DNA from: Diabrotica undecimpunctata
Lineage: Eukaryota; Arthropoda; Insecta; Coleoptera; Chrysomelidae
Length of the DNA: 64,000 nt
Direction: 5' to 3'
Assembly (NCBI RefSeq): GCF_040954645.1
Contig: NC_092806.1
Location: 26,065,644-26,129,643 of the forward strand
In this document: one piece after another, positions 46,195 through 58,076 of the stretch
Numbering within the stretch: position 1 is the stretch's first letter
Layout: every line of letters begins with the position of its first letter
Made by a program: the position numbers and the translations under genes
The notes under the pieces: model-generated
The model's database searches: none
What the model saw: the letters and a program-made list of their open reading frames with translations, nothing else
Told to the model about the DNA's origin: nothing

Positions 46195-47015
46195 GTGAGA
46201 TTTGTAAAGTTTTGTATAACTAACGTTTTGCAGACGATACAGTAATAATGACGGATAACAACAATGATTTACAGAACGCAATGCAACGCCATAATGAACG
46301 CTGACATGAGTATGGACTGAAAATAAATTTAAAGAAAACTAAATGCATGATCATGACTAAATCTGCACATGCAAATATCCAACTGACTATTGAAGATACT
46401 GCAATTGAGAGTGTTAATAACTATAAATACTTAGGAACATGGATAACATCAGATGTAGACCAAACCAAAGAAATTAGGACACGCATTGAAATAGCACGTG
46501 CATCATTCATTAAACTTAAAAAGTTTCTTTGTTGTCGGGATATAAGGTTAGAACTACGTCTGAGAATGCTTCGATGTTACTTGTTCTCTACTCTTGTTTA
46601 TGACTTGGAAGCGTGGACACTAAAACAAGTCCATTTGAATAAGTTGGCCTCCTTTGAATTTTGGTGTTACAGAAGAATCCTATCATGGATTCAAAGAATG
46701 TCAAACGTGGAAGTAACTAGAAGGATAGCAAATGAGGCGGAAATAATATTAACTATCAAAAGATGAAAACTTCAGTACTTAGGACATGTGATGAGAGGGC
46801 AAAAATACGCATTATTACAACTTATTATGCAAGGCAAAATCCGAGGAAAGCGAAATGTGGGAAGACGAAGAATATCCTGGCTTAAGAACTTAAGGGAATC
46901 GTTTGAATGCAGTAGTGAAGAACTTTTTAGAGCAGCAGTCAACAGAGTTCGCATAGCCATAATGATTTCCAACCTTCGATACAAGATGGAACTTAAGAAT
47001 AAGAAGAAATATCCA
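46195..47015 (+). mobile_element. RTE LINE copy, 5' truncated in the RT palm
   Basis: It starts within RT at RFADDTVIMTDNNNDLQNA (about 46228). It continues with GLKINLKKTKCMIMTKS, NYKYLGTWITSDVDQTKEIR, RCYLFSTLVYDLEAWTLKQ, then after a stop at 46764 LQYLGHVMRGQKYALLQLI, then GRRRISWLKNLRESF and LFRAAVNRVRIAIMISNLR. It ends near 47015 with an AAGAATAAGAAGAAA tail. Only two in-frame stops interrupt it (TGA at about 46304 and the one near 46764). It belongs to the same RTE family as the other copies. Confidence 0.85.
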
Positions 47016-47440
47016 CTAGTCCAGAATATACACACCATCTGTAACCAACTATATTCTGCTAACATAACAGTCGTACTGAGCTGGACTCTATCTCATGTTG
47101 GTATGTTGAAAAACGAAAAAGCAGACCAGGCCGCTAAAGCAGCATGTTCTCAGCCTTCAAAGAGGTCCAAACTTATACGGATCTTAAGTTATTGATAAAA
47201 CAAAAAATCCTCAGCTGGTGGTCAGACCTGTGGAATAAACCAAAAACTAAGCTGCATGACGTTTAACCCAACTTATCTCGCGTCAATATGTCCTTTATTA
47301 ACAGGAAAGAAAGATCAGTTATTCTGTTTCTTATTAAACAGAAACCCTTAGTATATACTTTTTTAAAACGACACTGCATTGAAAAAGTTATAAAAATTGT
47401 TCTATCACAATATTTATGTGTAGTAATTGGTGAAAAATGT
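47016..47440 (+). pseudogene. I-like LINE RNase H end fragment
   Basis: Immediately after the RTE tail, the same open frame carries SANITVVLSWTLSHVGMLKN followed by EKADQAAKAACSQ. This is the RNase H His/Asp block (VxLxWxPSHVGIxGNExADxAAK) of I/jockey-type LINEs. After a frameshift, KILSWWSDLWN and NMSFINRKERSVI extend the match to the post-RNase H region. There is no RT nearby. Confidence 0.7.
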
Positions 47441-47592
47441 TGTTGTAACGGCGGGAATTATGTATATCAATATAATGAGCGATTCAATCGATTCAACTAT
47501 TAATAAAGGTAATGTCTATTAACTCGAAAATGTCATTCAGCAAAGCGTGACAAACATTACTATTTCTTCTAAACTAAGTCCAATTTGCAATT

Positions 47593-47735
47593 ATTCAATT
47601 TTATACTTGTCAATTAAATTTTCAGGCCGTGAGACGAATGAAGAAAACTATCTTAAAGAGTGTATTCAATTTTCTACTTGTCTATTAAATTTTTCAGGCC
47701 GTGAGACTAATGAAGAAAACTATTTTTAAGAGTTG
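47593..47735 (+). repeat. Two tandem 71-bp repeats with matching acceptor-like ends
   Basis: Units 47593-47663 and 47664-47735 are about 90 percent identical by eye. Each contains ATTAAATTTTCAG (a good splice acceptor) followed by GCCGTGAGACGAATGAAG and a frame reading GRETNEENY. The meaning is unknown. Confidence 0.7.
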
Positions 47736-47739
47736 ATTT

Positions 47740-48439
47740 TTATTGGTTTATAAATTAGTTTTTGCTTATTCTAACAATTTATCTAATGCCATTTAATTTT
47801 AATACTAATGGACACACTGCGCTCTTCATTATATAATGTCAAAAGAACCATAAACTATTAATACAGAGTGGTACTTAAATGTCATATTGTCACAAGTTAA
47901 GGAGGCACTTCATTATTAAATATTTACCCCAATGAAGTTTTTGGCCTTATAGAGAGGATATGGAATCTTTAAGACATCTCAGTCTAGGACTCCTCTTGAC
48001 TTATAGGCAAATGCCTACATACTAAACCAGACCTTCCTCTGTCATTCAGAGACCCGGAAGCGGAATGACTGCTGCAAGGCACTGTCAATACACTACTTAC
48101 ATTATCCACATACTGTCAGTAAGGAAGCTTCTTTTTTCCCCTTTTTTGGTCCCAAAAATTGTTTTTTTTTTGAGAGAAATCCCATTTCAAGTAGAGCGTC
48201 TAAGAAAATTATCACTCCTAGTACGGCATCATTCCCAGCCAGGCATTTTCTTTTTTTCCACAATCTGACTCATACAGTCTCATACAATTAAACAGTCTAA
48301 TTCTAATTCAGTTTTTGGCTCATATCAAAACGTTTTTCCTCAAGTTATAGCATCTTTCCCTCTTACCTTTGGCGTTGGTCCAGTTGTCTTTCGCCCTTTT
48401 CTTTCTTCTTGATAACTGCACGGATAGAGTTGTATACAC
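47740..48439. other. Unassigned stretch
   Basis: No domain-bearing frame. Low-complexity T runs at 48120-48180. Confidence 0.45.
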
Positions 48440-49000
48440 TAGTATAACTTGCTTTATTTTCAATCATTTAATCAACCATTTTTTCTTACTGTGATAAAAT
48501 TTACACCTGTATCTCTTTCCATTCTGTTTCTTTCTACTGTCCATCTGTTGCACTCTAACATTGCGTGTGTCGGAGTTTTCGCAATACAGGCATTTATTCG
48601 TATCAGCCTTTCCCAACCTATAAAGTCCCGTGTCCTGTGAGTACCTGCTTTAGGAAATAATCCAGTCACCTGTGACCACAGTACATCCAATCTCTTATGT
48701 TCGAGATCAGCATATTTGCCCACTGTGAGATATTCTCCATGTTGCTTCATTCTTGTTTCTATCTTTCACTTCCTTGCGTTTTCTACGCCACAGCAAGGTC
48801 TAGGTCTCTTCTCTCATATAGCTTTTTTTTCAATGCCAATACATTCAGCGAAACACATCCAGTGATGGTCCACAGTCTGCAGCAGAGAGTCCTGTAGACG
48901 CATGACACTCGCAACAGACATGTTCTGTCCACTCACGTTATAAGCCCTCTGTAGGCCGTTGTCATTTTGATTTAATTCCCCAATGTTAGGTATCACCTTA
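48440..49000 (-). pseudogene. R1-like LINE C-terminal fragment, second copy
   Basis: The minus strand reads LQRAYNVSGQNMSVASVMRL and TVDHHWMCFAECI (48840-48960), parallel to the thumb/linker of the copy at 24.4-24.7 kb. Then LDVLWSQVTGLFPKAGTHRT and NACIAKTPTHAMLECNRWTV, the end of the Cys/His box with one Cys pair disturbed. Frame breaks near 48790. Confidence 0.65.
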
Positions 49001-49499
49001 ATGAACCCAAAGATGACTAAATATGTTCAAAAAAAATTAAGGAAATATGCCCATATATAAACAAACATTTTTACCATGGGAGGAGTCAACGCCTACTACA
49101 GTGTTACCACTTATAGCCAAACAATTTTTTTTTAATTTGTTTAAATGCGGTTTTATTTGAACAAATGTCAAATTTCTTAGGAGAACAATCTAAGATACAC
49201 CTATTGTTCATGTTATTTTTTGATAAGATTTAAATCAAAATTGACCACCATTTTTTTTGTAAATTCTATTTTAAATAATTTTAATTTGTTGCGATAGGTA
49301 GTTATACTAATTTCTAACGAAATGTAAAAAAAACTTAGAAATTATCCGCACGCTGAAAATTTACAAAATAAGCAAAATATGCAAATTATGCTATTTATAT
49401 AAATGCTCTTCTCTGTAATCAGCATCGAATTCTATGTTACTCTTAGAATTTTCTACCCATTTCAGCATTTTGTCTGTCAAATTCTGCTTGATCCTATTT
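49001..49499. other. Unassigned AT-rich stretch
   Basis: No feature recognised. Confidence 0.45.
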
Positions 49500-50850
49500 A
49501 CGAAGTAGGACAGAAAATGGGCAATAAAATAAACTCAAACCAAACCAAACTTTTAGTCTCTAGTCATCACCGACATTCGGATGTAGAGCTTCAATTAAAT
49601 GAAGTCCAAGTTCAAAAAGATCATAAAATTACATATTTGGGAACTGTCATAATGAACCAACTAGATCCAGACAAAGAAATAAAACGAAAAATAACAATTA
49701 CTAAAATTATGAAAATAAAGACATTTATTTGCAATACTTATTTCAGTTTAGAATTAAGACAAAAAATGGTTACCTGCTATATTTGGTCTGTACTTTTGTG
49801 TGGAGCAGAAGTGTGGACACTAAAAGGATTAAGCATAAACAAAATTAAAGAATTTAAAATGTAGACTCATAGACGAATGCTGAAGATCTGCTTCTTCTTA
49901 CGGTGCATATTTGTTTCGGATGTTGGTGATCAGCATAGCTATTCTAACTTTACTTGCAGCTATTCGGATTAGTCCGGTTGTAGACATATTGAATAACTTC
50001 ACTACCACTTCTCCCTGGTCTTCTATTTCCAAATACCTTCCTCTGAAAAATGAGTTGCAATAAACGATATCTGTGTTCATTTCTTATAAAATGACCAAGT
50101 TATTCCAATTTGCGCTCTTTGGTTGTGTTAGTCATCTCGCATTCCTTGCCCATTCTACGTAGGACCTTCATATTAGTCACAAGATCCACCCATGAAATTC
50201 GTAAGATGCGCATGTAACACCAATTCTCGAAGGCTTCGAGCTTTTCGAAAGAAACTTCAGAGAGCATCCATGCCTCTACTCCGTACAATAATGTAGAATA
50301 TACATAGCATTCGATGATAGAGATTTTGGTACTAAGTGGTAAATCGTGACTTCTGAAAAGAGACTTTATCTTTACGAACGCTGATCTTGCTTTCCCTATG
50401 CGTTGTTTTATTTCAGTAGAGTGGTCCCATTGACTGTTTATGTTAGTACCAAGGCATGTGTAACTATTTTTCCTGTCAATTGGCTGTTGGTCTATCAAGA
50501 GATGTGTATTTAACATTTCGCGTTTATTAACTACCATGTACTTTGTTTTGTTTGTAATGAGATGTTCGTATGCTGAAGATAACTACGAAGAACTAATAAG
50601 GAAGTACTAAGGAGGGTTAATAAAGATAGAGACTGTTAATCACTGGAAAATGTTTTACTTGGGACACATAGTGAAGAAAAACCAATATAGAATACTGATC
50701 CTTAAAGGCAAAATAAAAGGCCGTAGAGGTGTAGGAAGAAAACAGTTTTCTTAGTGAAAAAACATTCCTGAAAACCGAGAAGCCTTCGCAAGGGTGATCG
50801 CCAACGTCGGATGGTTTTGATAAGGCACGCGAAAAAGAAGACCCATTTTA
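49500..50850 (+). mobile_element. RTE LINE copy split by a nested RTE
   Basis: The left part (49500-49887) reads GQKMGNKINSNQTKLLVSS, ITYLGTVIMNQLDPDKEIKR, YIWSVLLCGAEVWTLKGLS and ends THRRMLKI. The right part (50570-50850) resumes with MLKI and decays through YLGHIV and KGKIKGRRGVGRK-like sequence to about 50845, with a GAAAAAGAAG tail. Removal of the insert at 49888-50569 rejoins the protein at MLKI. It is 5' truncated, with many stops in the right part. Confidence 0.8.
49877..50580 (-). mobile_element. Nested minus-strand RTE insertion with 11-bp TSD
   Basis: The insert (49888-50569, 682 bp) is flanked by perfect ATGCTGAAGAT at 49877-49887 and 50570-50580. On the minus strand it encodes MVVNKREMLNTHLLIDQQPI, YTCLGTNINSQWDHSTEIKQ, YVYSTLLYGVEAWMLSEVSF and WCYMRILRISWVDLVTNMKV, then after a stop a frame ending with AASKVRIAMLITNIRNK. 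The 3' tail is GAAGAAG (left side). It is an RTE copy inserted into another RTE of opposite direction. Confidence 0.9.
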
Positions 50851-51865
50851 GCGGTATTTCCTTATATTATTTACTCCCATACTTTATTATATTCGAGAGT
50901 CAATGCCATTGATTATTCACTAATAATTTTAACCTAAAAATAACACAATAATCAATTTCATGCTAAAATTAGAATTATCATGGATGATAATACAGACCTA
51001 AAGTTTTTTGACCCCTATCAAATTACAAATTGCGATAACTAAATACCTATTTAAAACATCAACACAATACCTTAATAGACGAATTTATACTCTGAACTAT
51101 AAAGATACTAAAACTTACAGGTGCAGATATAACAGTTGTCATGGCGCAGAGTTAACATACCTCATGGCACAGATTTAGCAGATAATCTTTGGTTAAGGGT
51201 TAAGCAGACCGTCAGGCATTTTTAGAAATATCGCTGATATTAAAGGTGGAAATAATGTAAAAGAAGCCTACTGCCTACGGTACTTCCGTTTTATGACAGA
51301 TGGCTTCGATTAAAAAAAATTTACTGAGATTTTGTAGGAAATTTATGGTTAAAAAGAAACTGAGAATATTCTATACAGAGTCTTGCTCTTAAAAAGTGCC
51401 TTATTACTGAAGTTTTGTAATAGTTTTTGATTTGAAATCTTCAAGCGGTGGTCTCCAATAAACGCCGTACGCAGTGTATAAAGTTACGCCATACGTCGAG
51501 TCTTTATGAATAGAGTAAATATTGGATGCGCTGCCAAAAAGCCAATACATATATGATTTCAATAAAAATAAGTATAAAAATAGTATTGAAAAACATAAAT
51601 AACGTTGGGAAAATATAATTGCAGGTATCGATATGCCAGTTAATATAATCTGTATCAAATAATCGTCACCCGCCTCCTCATAAAGTAAAAAAACAATTAT
51701 TACCTTCTCATTGGTCACTTTCGAACTAAACAAGTTGAAAGAAAAGAGCTCGACTGATAATGATGCCAACGTTCTGTGCGTTTGTGTCGTTCTGTAGTGA
51801 CTATGTTAATTTGCCGGCAATGGACAAATCTATCTGGGAACAAATCAGTAATTTCACGTAAAAAT
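50851..51865. other. Unassigned stretch
   Basis: A 121-codon minus frame at 51404-51769 is hydrophobic (ILTGISIPAIIFSQ, FSILFLYLFLLKSYMYWLF) and could encode membrane segments, but no family is recognised and no supporting signals are seen. Confidence 0.35.
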
Positions 51866-52010
51866 CTGATGAAAAATTCGTGAAGACGTACAATTGATTT
51901 TGCTTTGATTTTGTTTTAAACAATCATAAACAGTGAAAAAGCCATTTGTTCCTCATAAAACGTTTCCTATGCAGTTGAATATAAAAATGATTTAATATTT
52001 ATTTATTGTA
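51866..52010 (+). repeat. Dispersed repeat, copy in forward direction
   Basis: Matches the reverse complement of about 55070-55200 through GAAGACGTACA, TTTTAAACAATC and AGTGAAAAA. A weaker third copy lies at 40862-40940. Confidence 0.55.
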
Positions 52011-53324
52011 CAAGACGATAAAATTGTACTTTATCTTCGAGAGCGTTTTTTAGCGTGGAGACGTCAGTCGAGACGCTAATTATGCTCGAGATAATGCGAT
52101 TTTATCGTCGTATGCAATACAACATTTTTTTCTATAGCAAGACTTCAAGTTCAGGTAAAAAATAGAATTTCAAAGAAAATTGTAATTTTTAGCACAAAAA
52201 TCGCAATTGTGTTGCTCCGTTGCTAGGGATATGAATTACTCTGTCAACAAATGTCATACAAATGTCACGTTTTGGTTTTTGCGGAGAATATTGTTGCGTT
52301 TTGTGTACATTGCGTTGCGTTTTGTGTACAGTGAATAAATACGAAATAGACGGAAAAGAATTAATCCAGTACCTCGAATCAAGTTTTAAACAATCGAGTA
52401 CAAGTTGTGGTGCTCCAAAAATAGATATTTCTAATAATGTTAATTGTGAAATTTCAGTTGTTTTTAACCCTTAATGTGTTTGAATTTGTAAATTTTATTG
52501 AATAAAAAAAAGTTAAAACATTTTAGCTACTCTTTCTGTTAAAGTGTCACTTTATCTACCCTTGCGGTTAAGGTGATACTTTATCTACTCAAAACAGTTG
52601 TTATAACAACACTTGGAAAGTAGAAAAAATAAAATTGTAGATCTGAAAAAGTTCTTTAATTTGCGATTTTCTAAATTAAAATATATAAAGAATTCACCAA
52701 GAAAGTTGTAAAAATCTTTAATTTTTCAGTAGAGTAATGACATGTAATATTACTAATTAAAATTGTGGCATTTAATAAGTTATTAAAGAGTTCTAAATTT
52801 TAAATAGATGGACCAAATAGTTTATAAGTTATTGAGTTTGTTTATACCAGAGAGCGATTATTTAAGCAACTGTTTTTGCCCAGACAGTCATTCTAGAAGT
52901 ATTCTGTAAATTGAAATCGGATCTATTAGGGTTAATTTTTATGGTATATCAAAAAAACTAGTACATTTTATTAAATTTGTTATTAAAAAACAGTTTGAAA
53001 AAGAACTAAATTTTTTGCTTATAAACAATTATAATAACTTTGACATTTTTTATGGCGCGTGCTTGTAAATAGGCTCAATGAAAAGCTGGTAAAAAAACAC
53101 ACTTTTTAAAAAGAGGCAAGCCAAACCTTCTATAACCAATAGACAACAAGATAGTATTTTTTTAATCATCAAATTATTAATAAAGATCTAAATTTTGCGA
53201 TCCATTTTATAGATGATAATATATAATGAGAATGTGTAAAAAGTTATAACTCGTTAAAACGAGGGTATTCGTAAAATACCACCAAGAAAAAATGGAGAGA
53301 TGAACTACAAAAATACTGTCTATA
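52011..53324. other. Mostly unassigned; short Cys-rich ORF at 52262-52474
   Basis: The 70-codon frame begins MSRFGFCGEYCCVLCTLRCV. Its Cys cluster comes from a tandem duplicated GCGTTTTGTGTACA word (about 52297-52330), so it is likely a by-product. The rest is AT-rich. Confidence 0.35.
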
Positions 53325-54342
53325 CGAGGATAGGTCGATATTAAACTAGCCTTTGATAGAGGGAGCTGCTTGATACCGAATTGGTTTCGGTGTTGATATT
53401 TGCTATTCATGACATGACGTCTGTCAAAATTTTAAGTTTTAAAAACAATTAGTTTGGTTTTTACAGCCGTCAAAAGCAAGCAAATTTTGTGTTTTGAGAA
53501 ATGGAAAAAGTCGAGTATCGTTCGGTGATTAAGCTCCTCCACAAAAAGGGTAAAACGAACGTTCAAATCAAAGCCGACCTGGGCGAAGTTTATGGTGAGG
53601 TTGCACCTTCGTTAGCAACAGTAAAATTTTGGAAAGCTGAATTTGTTCGTGGTCGTACGAGTGTTTTTGATGATGCGCGTCCCGGGAGGTCAAATGAAGT
53701 CACCACACCGGAAATTATCAACAAACCGGAAAACAAAGAAAAGTCACAACAGTGGCGCAAACGCGCCGAAGGGCTGCCGAAGAACGCAAAGAGTGCACAT
53801 TCGCCCGGCAAAGTGATGGTGACTGTTTTCTGGGATGCAAAGGTCATCATCCACATCGACTACTTGGAAAAAGAAAAAACAATCAATGGTGAGTACTAAG
53901 CAGTATTATTGGATCGAATCGATGACGAATTGCGTCGAAAACGCCCCGGTTTAAAACGCAAAAAAGTGCTCTTTCAACAAGACAATACACCTGCTCACCG
54001 CTCGGCCGTCGCCATGGCAAAATTGCACAAATTGGGCTATGAATTGGTTGAACACCCACCGTATTTCCCAGATCTTGTCGCCAGTGATTTTTTCCTGTTT
54101 CCAAACCTAAAAAAATGGCTTGGAGGACGCCGTTTCGCAACAAATGATGAGGTCGTCGCTGAAACTTCGGCCTATTTTGAAGAGATCGAGCAAAAGTACT
54201 ATTCGAAAGGGATAAAAAAATTGGAACATCGTCTTACTAAGTGTATCGAGCTAAAAGGGGACTATGTTGAAAAATAATTCGATTTAATTCCAAAAAACTT
54301 GTTTTTTCTATAAAAGGCTAGTTTTATATCAATCCACCCTCG
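53325..54342 (+). mobile_element. Mariner (DD34D) element, internally deleted
   Basis: The ends are imperfect inverted repeats of about 35 bp: left CGAGGATAGGTCGATATTAA, right (reversed) CGAGGGTGGATTGATATAAA, then AACTAGCCTTT. They are flanked by TA at 53323-53324 and 54343-54344. The length is 1,018 bp, shorter than the roughly 1.3 kb of complete mariners. Confidence 0.88.
53501..54277 (+). pseudogene. Mariner transposase lacking its first catalytic Asp
   Basis: The N-terminus MEKVEYRSVIKLLHKKGKTN and the paired helix-turn-helix region run to VTTPEIINK at about 53725. The frame then jumps directly to PENKEKSQQWRKRAEG. In complete mariners roughly 90 residues, including the first catalytic Asp (in the DETW block), lie between these segments. 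The jump keeps the frame. A TAA at 53897-53899 follows NGEY. Beyond it, in another frame, are KVLFQQDNTPAHRS (second Asp), HPPYFPDLVASDFFLFPNLK (third Asp) and WLGGRRF, to the C-terminus at 54277. Confidence 0.88.
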
Positions 54343-54344
54343 TA

Positions 54345-55264
54345 TTTATTAGCTATTTATCTTTGTTAAATGTAATTATAATAAAATGAATTCGTTTGTT
54401 AAAAGAAAAAACTATAAAATTAAGTAAAAGAACTAAATAATGTATTTTAATAATTTATAATTATATATTTATATAAATAATAGACACTTATCAATAAAAT
54501 TTAAATATTTCTTATGAAATGATTGTTAAATTCAATAATTTCTTTATGAAAAAATTTATTATGATACAAATTTTATTGAACATTGATTTCGCGCGCGTAA
54601 CTCGACAAAATCGACGGTCGATTCAAGCGTTGTTTCTAAGAGAACGGTTCATTCTACATAAAAAATGCTTATAAACATTTTTATTTAAAATTATATCAGC
54701 TACATTTTTTTTAAACATTTTTAACTACGGTGTACAGATTCTGTGTAAATCGATTTTTTTGCGTTTTTAACCCCCTGCGAGGGAGGTTTTAGGGGGAAGC
54801 CCAAGGGTAAAAGTGGTAAACTTTTTAGCATCTTTTTTGGTGTCTCAAAATTTATATTCTCGGTAAAATTCAGCTTGTTTGTATGATTTTTAAGGATTAA
54901 TTTTCTGACTACTGGACTACGTCATTATGCAAAAAAAAACAAAGGTAATATCATTTATAAATCACTATAAAAATAAGTGTATTTTAGAATTATCTGGGTC
55001 AATTTTTTTTGTATTTTATTTTGAAAACTCTTTAAACAGAAACCTTTTTATGATCTACAACTTTTATTTAAAATATTTTTCTCTATAACGTGTAAGAAAC
55101 ATTTTATAGGTAAACAACTATGTTTTTCACTTTATAGGATTGTTTAAAAAAAGTAAAACAAAATTAGCTGTACGTCTTCAAAAATTTTCATCAGCTACCC
55201 CTTGTATATCTTTTAAAACCTTCAAATATCTGTATGTATACGATTTTTTTAACTTTTTTTCTTC
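54345..55264. other. AT-rich stretch with dispersed-repeat fragments
   Basis: A GC-richer block at about 54770-54890 (CCCCCTGCGAGGGAGG, then TTTATATTCTCGGTAAAATT) looks like a common insect dispersed repeat. The segment 55070-55200 is the inverted copy of 51866-52010. No coding region was recognised. Confidence 0.4.
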
Positions 55265-56928
55265 CTTGACTGGGTAACTTTCGACAGAGTCTGGCATAAA
55301 TGACTAATCTACAAAATGAGAAGATACGGCTACAGCGGAGCAATGACAAGACTAATATCTTCGTACTTGAGCAATCGTAGGTTTAGAGTTCGAATAAAAC
55401 AAGTCCTATCTGAACTCGGGAACCCGAAGGCTGGAGTGCCACAGGGAGCGGTACTGTCACTTCTACTGTCCACGATATACACAGGAGATATACCCAGAAC
55501 ACCAGGTACATTACTAAGCCTCTATGCCGACGACATAGTGATAGCGGCCAAACACAGAAATGTAGACATAGCGGTAAACAACTTACAAACAGCGCTAGAT
55601 TACATAGAAGAATGGAGTTTAAAATAGAAACTCTGAAAAGACACAGTCTGTACTTTTCAAAAAGAGGCCAACAACCAGAAGAACAGGTGACTGTGCAAGA
55701 CAATCCCATCGAGTGGAAAAGCGAAGCAAAATACCTCGGAGTTATCATGGACAAAGGTTTAACGTTTAGTAAACAGGTAGACGCTACAATACAAAAAGCC
55801 AATATGGCAAGAGCATCAATAAGAGGTCTAGCAGGAAGAAAAAGCAAACTCAGAATAAAAACCAAAATAAGATTAATAAATAGTATAATTCTTCTTATAC
55901 TAACATATGCATCTCTCGCATGGGGACACATATGTAACACAACAAAAAAGAAAACACAAGCGGCACATAACAGCAGCCTAAGAGAAGCAGTCAACGTACC
56001 GAGATAAGTTGCAGAAAGATTCCTCTTCAGAGAATTACAACAAATTAGAGTGACTGATATAATGAAGGAAAAAGCAAGGACAAAGTTCGCGCGGATAGAG
56101 AACCATCCTAGTTACATATTGCGAGAGATCATGAGGTACAACGCTTTCCACAGGTGGAAGTACAAGAGACCCAAACAACAAATAGTAGAATACAACCAAA
56201 CGTACTAGAGAGAAAATCAGTAAATACACCAAAAAGAAAACAAAACACCAGAGAGAAAACACTACAAAAAACAACAAAAACAACGCACCAAGAAGATAGT
56301 TCGTATCTCAAAAAACTCGTGGACAATCGCAACGTACGGCGTGGACCCAGTTAATTTTAAGTAGATAATTATCATACTAATATGCACTAGCTCTGATTTT
56401 ATGTTTCAGGCATCTTACAAAAAAAAAATCCAAAAAACACACAAAAAACGGCTTCGGCCACCAAAAAAAAATCAAAAAACTACTAACAAAAACCGGCGCA
56501 AGCCACAAAAAAGTAATAACAAAAACCATTAAAAACCCGGGCACGTAGGGCCCAACCCCTTGAGCACTAAGTCGCCGAACTAAGCCTAGCTCAGAGTGGA
56601 GACTTGAGGCCCAAGTAAGCAATTTTAGTTCGCGGATAAGCCACGGTAAGATAACAGGATTATAACGACAATGCGCTGTCCTGAGTTTTGAATTCGGTTA
56701 GGAAACCATGTTGGAGTTCTATTATCTAGGACTCCCACATGAAGAGCATTTAGCTGATAGTTATGCCCCTATCGCGCATTAGAGTGCCATAGAAGGGAAA
56801 GGGATGGTCTGGAGCACCAGGTTCGGGTGTAACAATGAATTGTTACACCCGAACGTAATTCTTAGGGGTGAACATGTCTCACAGGCTCGGTTTAATTAAA
56901 TTGATTGCTTGCTTGCTTGACTGGGTAA
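55265..56928 (+). mobile_element. Jockey-type LINE copy 2, 5' truncated, 13-bp TSD
   Basis: The insert 55278-56915 is flanked by CTTGACTGGGTAA at 55265-55277 and 56916-56928. Coding begins in RT at FDRVWHK. The 3' UTR (about 56350-56915) ends in a GCTTGCTTG tail and is the inverted homologue of 10879-11636. Confidence 0.9.
55278..56215 (+). pseudogene. Jockey reverse transcriptase palm, thumb and C-terminus
   Basis: Blocks in order: FDRVWHK, stop, MRRYGYSGAMTRLISSYLSN, GNPKAGVPQGAVLSLLLSTI, LLSLYADDIVIAAKHR (catalytic YADD near 55525), LDYIEEWSLK, then a frameshift near 55625 into SEAKYLGVIMDKGLTFSKQV, LTYASLAWGHICNTT and a C-terminal NAFHRWKYKRPKQQI. This order and the VPQGxVLS and YADD variants fit the jockey clade. 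The fingers and the endonuclease are lost by truncation. The stops are few. Confidence 0.85.
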
Positions 56929-58076
56929 AATGCTGTTTGCGACGTAAGTACCCGTTAGATGCACCGTATAACGTAAAAATTAAAGGCGATTGCCTGAAAT
57001 CTGGCCGTCATTGATGAGTGAATAAAGTGAATTTTACGGTAGTTTAAAATCTAGCAGTTTACAAATTGTCAGTAAAAATGGGATATATTTAATTCAATTA
57101 TGATATTTAAAAAAAATCTACTGTTTTGTTTCTAACATAATAATTAAAACAGTTTATTAATTTCCATAATGTATTTTGAAAACGGCCCTGATCTGTGTAT
57201 TAGAAAGTAAAATTAATTTTTTAAAAAATTAAGTATATTTTATAATTTCATAAACAGTATAGCCTTCCAGGTAATTGCTGTAACATTCGCTCTCTTAGTT
57301 AAAGTATAACTGAACATTTATGTATTTGGTTAACCTGCATGTTCTTGTCTTTTTTATCAGGCAAATTATTTCTTTCTCGTGGCCAATTTGTATGTACTCT
57401 CAGTTTAGTTGTTTACTCGTGGTAAATAATGTAGATAAATACTGTTAATAAAATATTATTATTTTAATGATTTGTTGTTGTTTTCTCCACTATATTCAGC
57501 TAATTTCGCGACCACTTGCTCTGCATTCAAGAACCATTAACCGGCAGTAGTGTACAGAAGCAACAAAATTTTATGCCGTCATTCGAGATATCAACTACCC
57601 TATAAACCGTCGAGAAATCTGGACCAGCCTAATAGCATCCTCGATGACTCAATTTAGCATTAACAATCCCACTTTTATCGACCGTACACTAGAAATATGT
57701 ACAAAAACTTGTTTGCTCTATACAATTTTCGTATTTAATTGGCCATTAGAAGATATTTACTCTTCCACTTACACCATTCATTTTTGAATATTTACATAAA
57801 GTTTCGCCATTATGGCGGCAGTTATCATAAGAAATGGCTGATTATGTTGTTATATGGCGGAGAAGAGAATACGGTTACTTAGAGATGCCGGGAGGAAATA
57901 ATTCTAATTAATGCTGCTAGTAAAGAATAAAATTACGATTGCTATTTTACCAAGTCGCGTGCTTTGTACATACTCGGATTGTAGATTGTGGGAAATTTGT
58001 TTCTCCGAAGCAGTTGAATCCACACGAAATTTTTGACTGTTAATAAAATGACGAAAAAGTAAAATTAAATGACAAA
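56929..58076. other. Unassigned stretch
   Basis: No domain-bearing frame or element end identified. GC-richer patches occur near 57600 and 57810-57880 (words with ATGGCGG repeated). Confidence 0.45.

Noticed and set aside
52262..52474. Cys-rich small ORF as a possible secreted peptide
   Set aside because: Its Cys cluster is produced by a tandem duplicated GCGTTTTGTGTACA word, and there is no signal peptide.
55383..55994. A 203-residue minus-strand frame rich in Leu and Cys, resembling a membrane protein
   Set aside because: It lies opposite the jockey RT with its YADD and VPQG motifs and is explained as a shadow.
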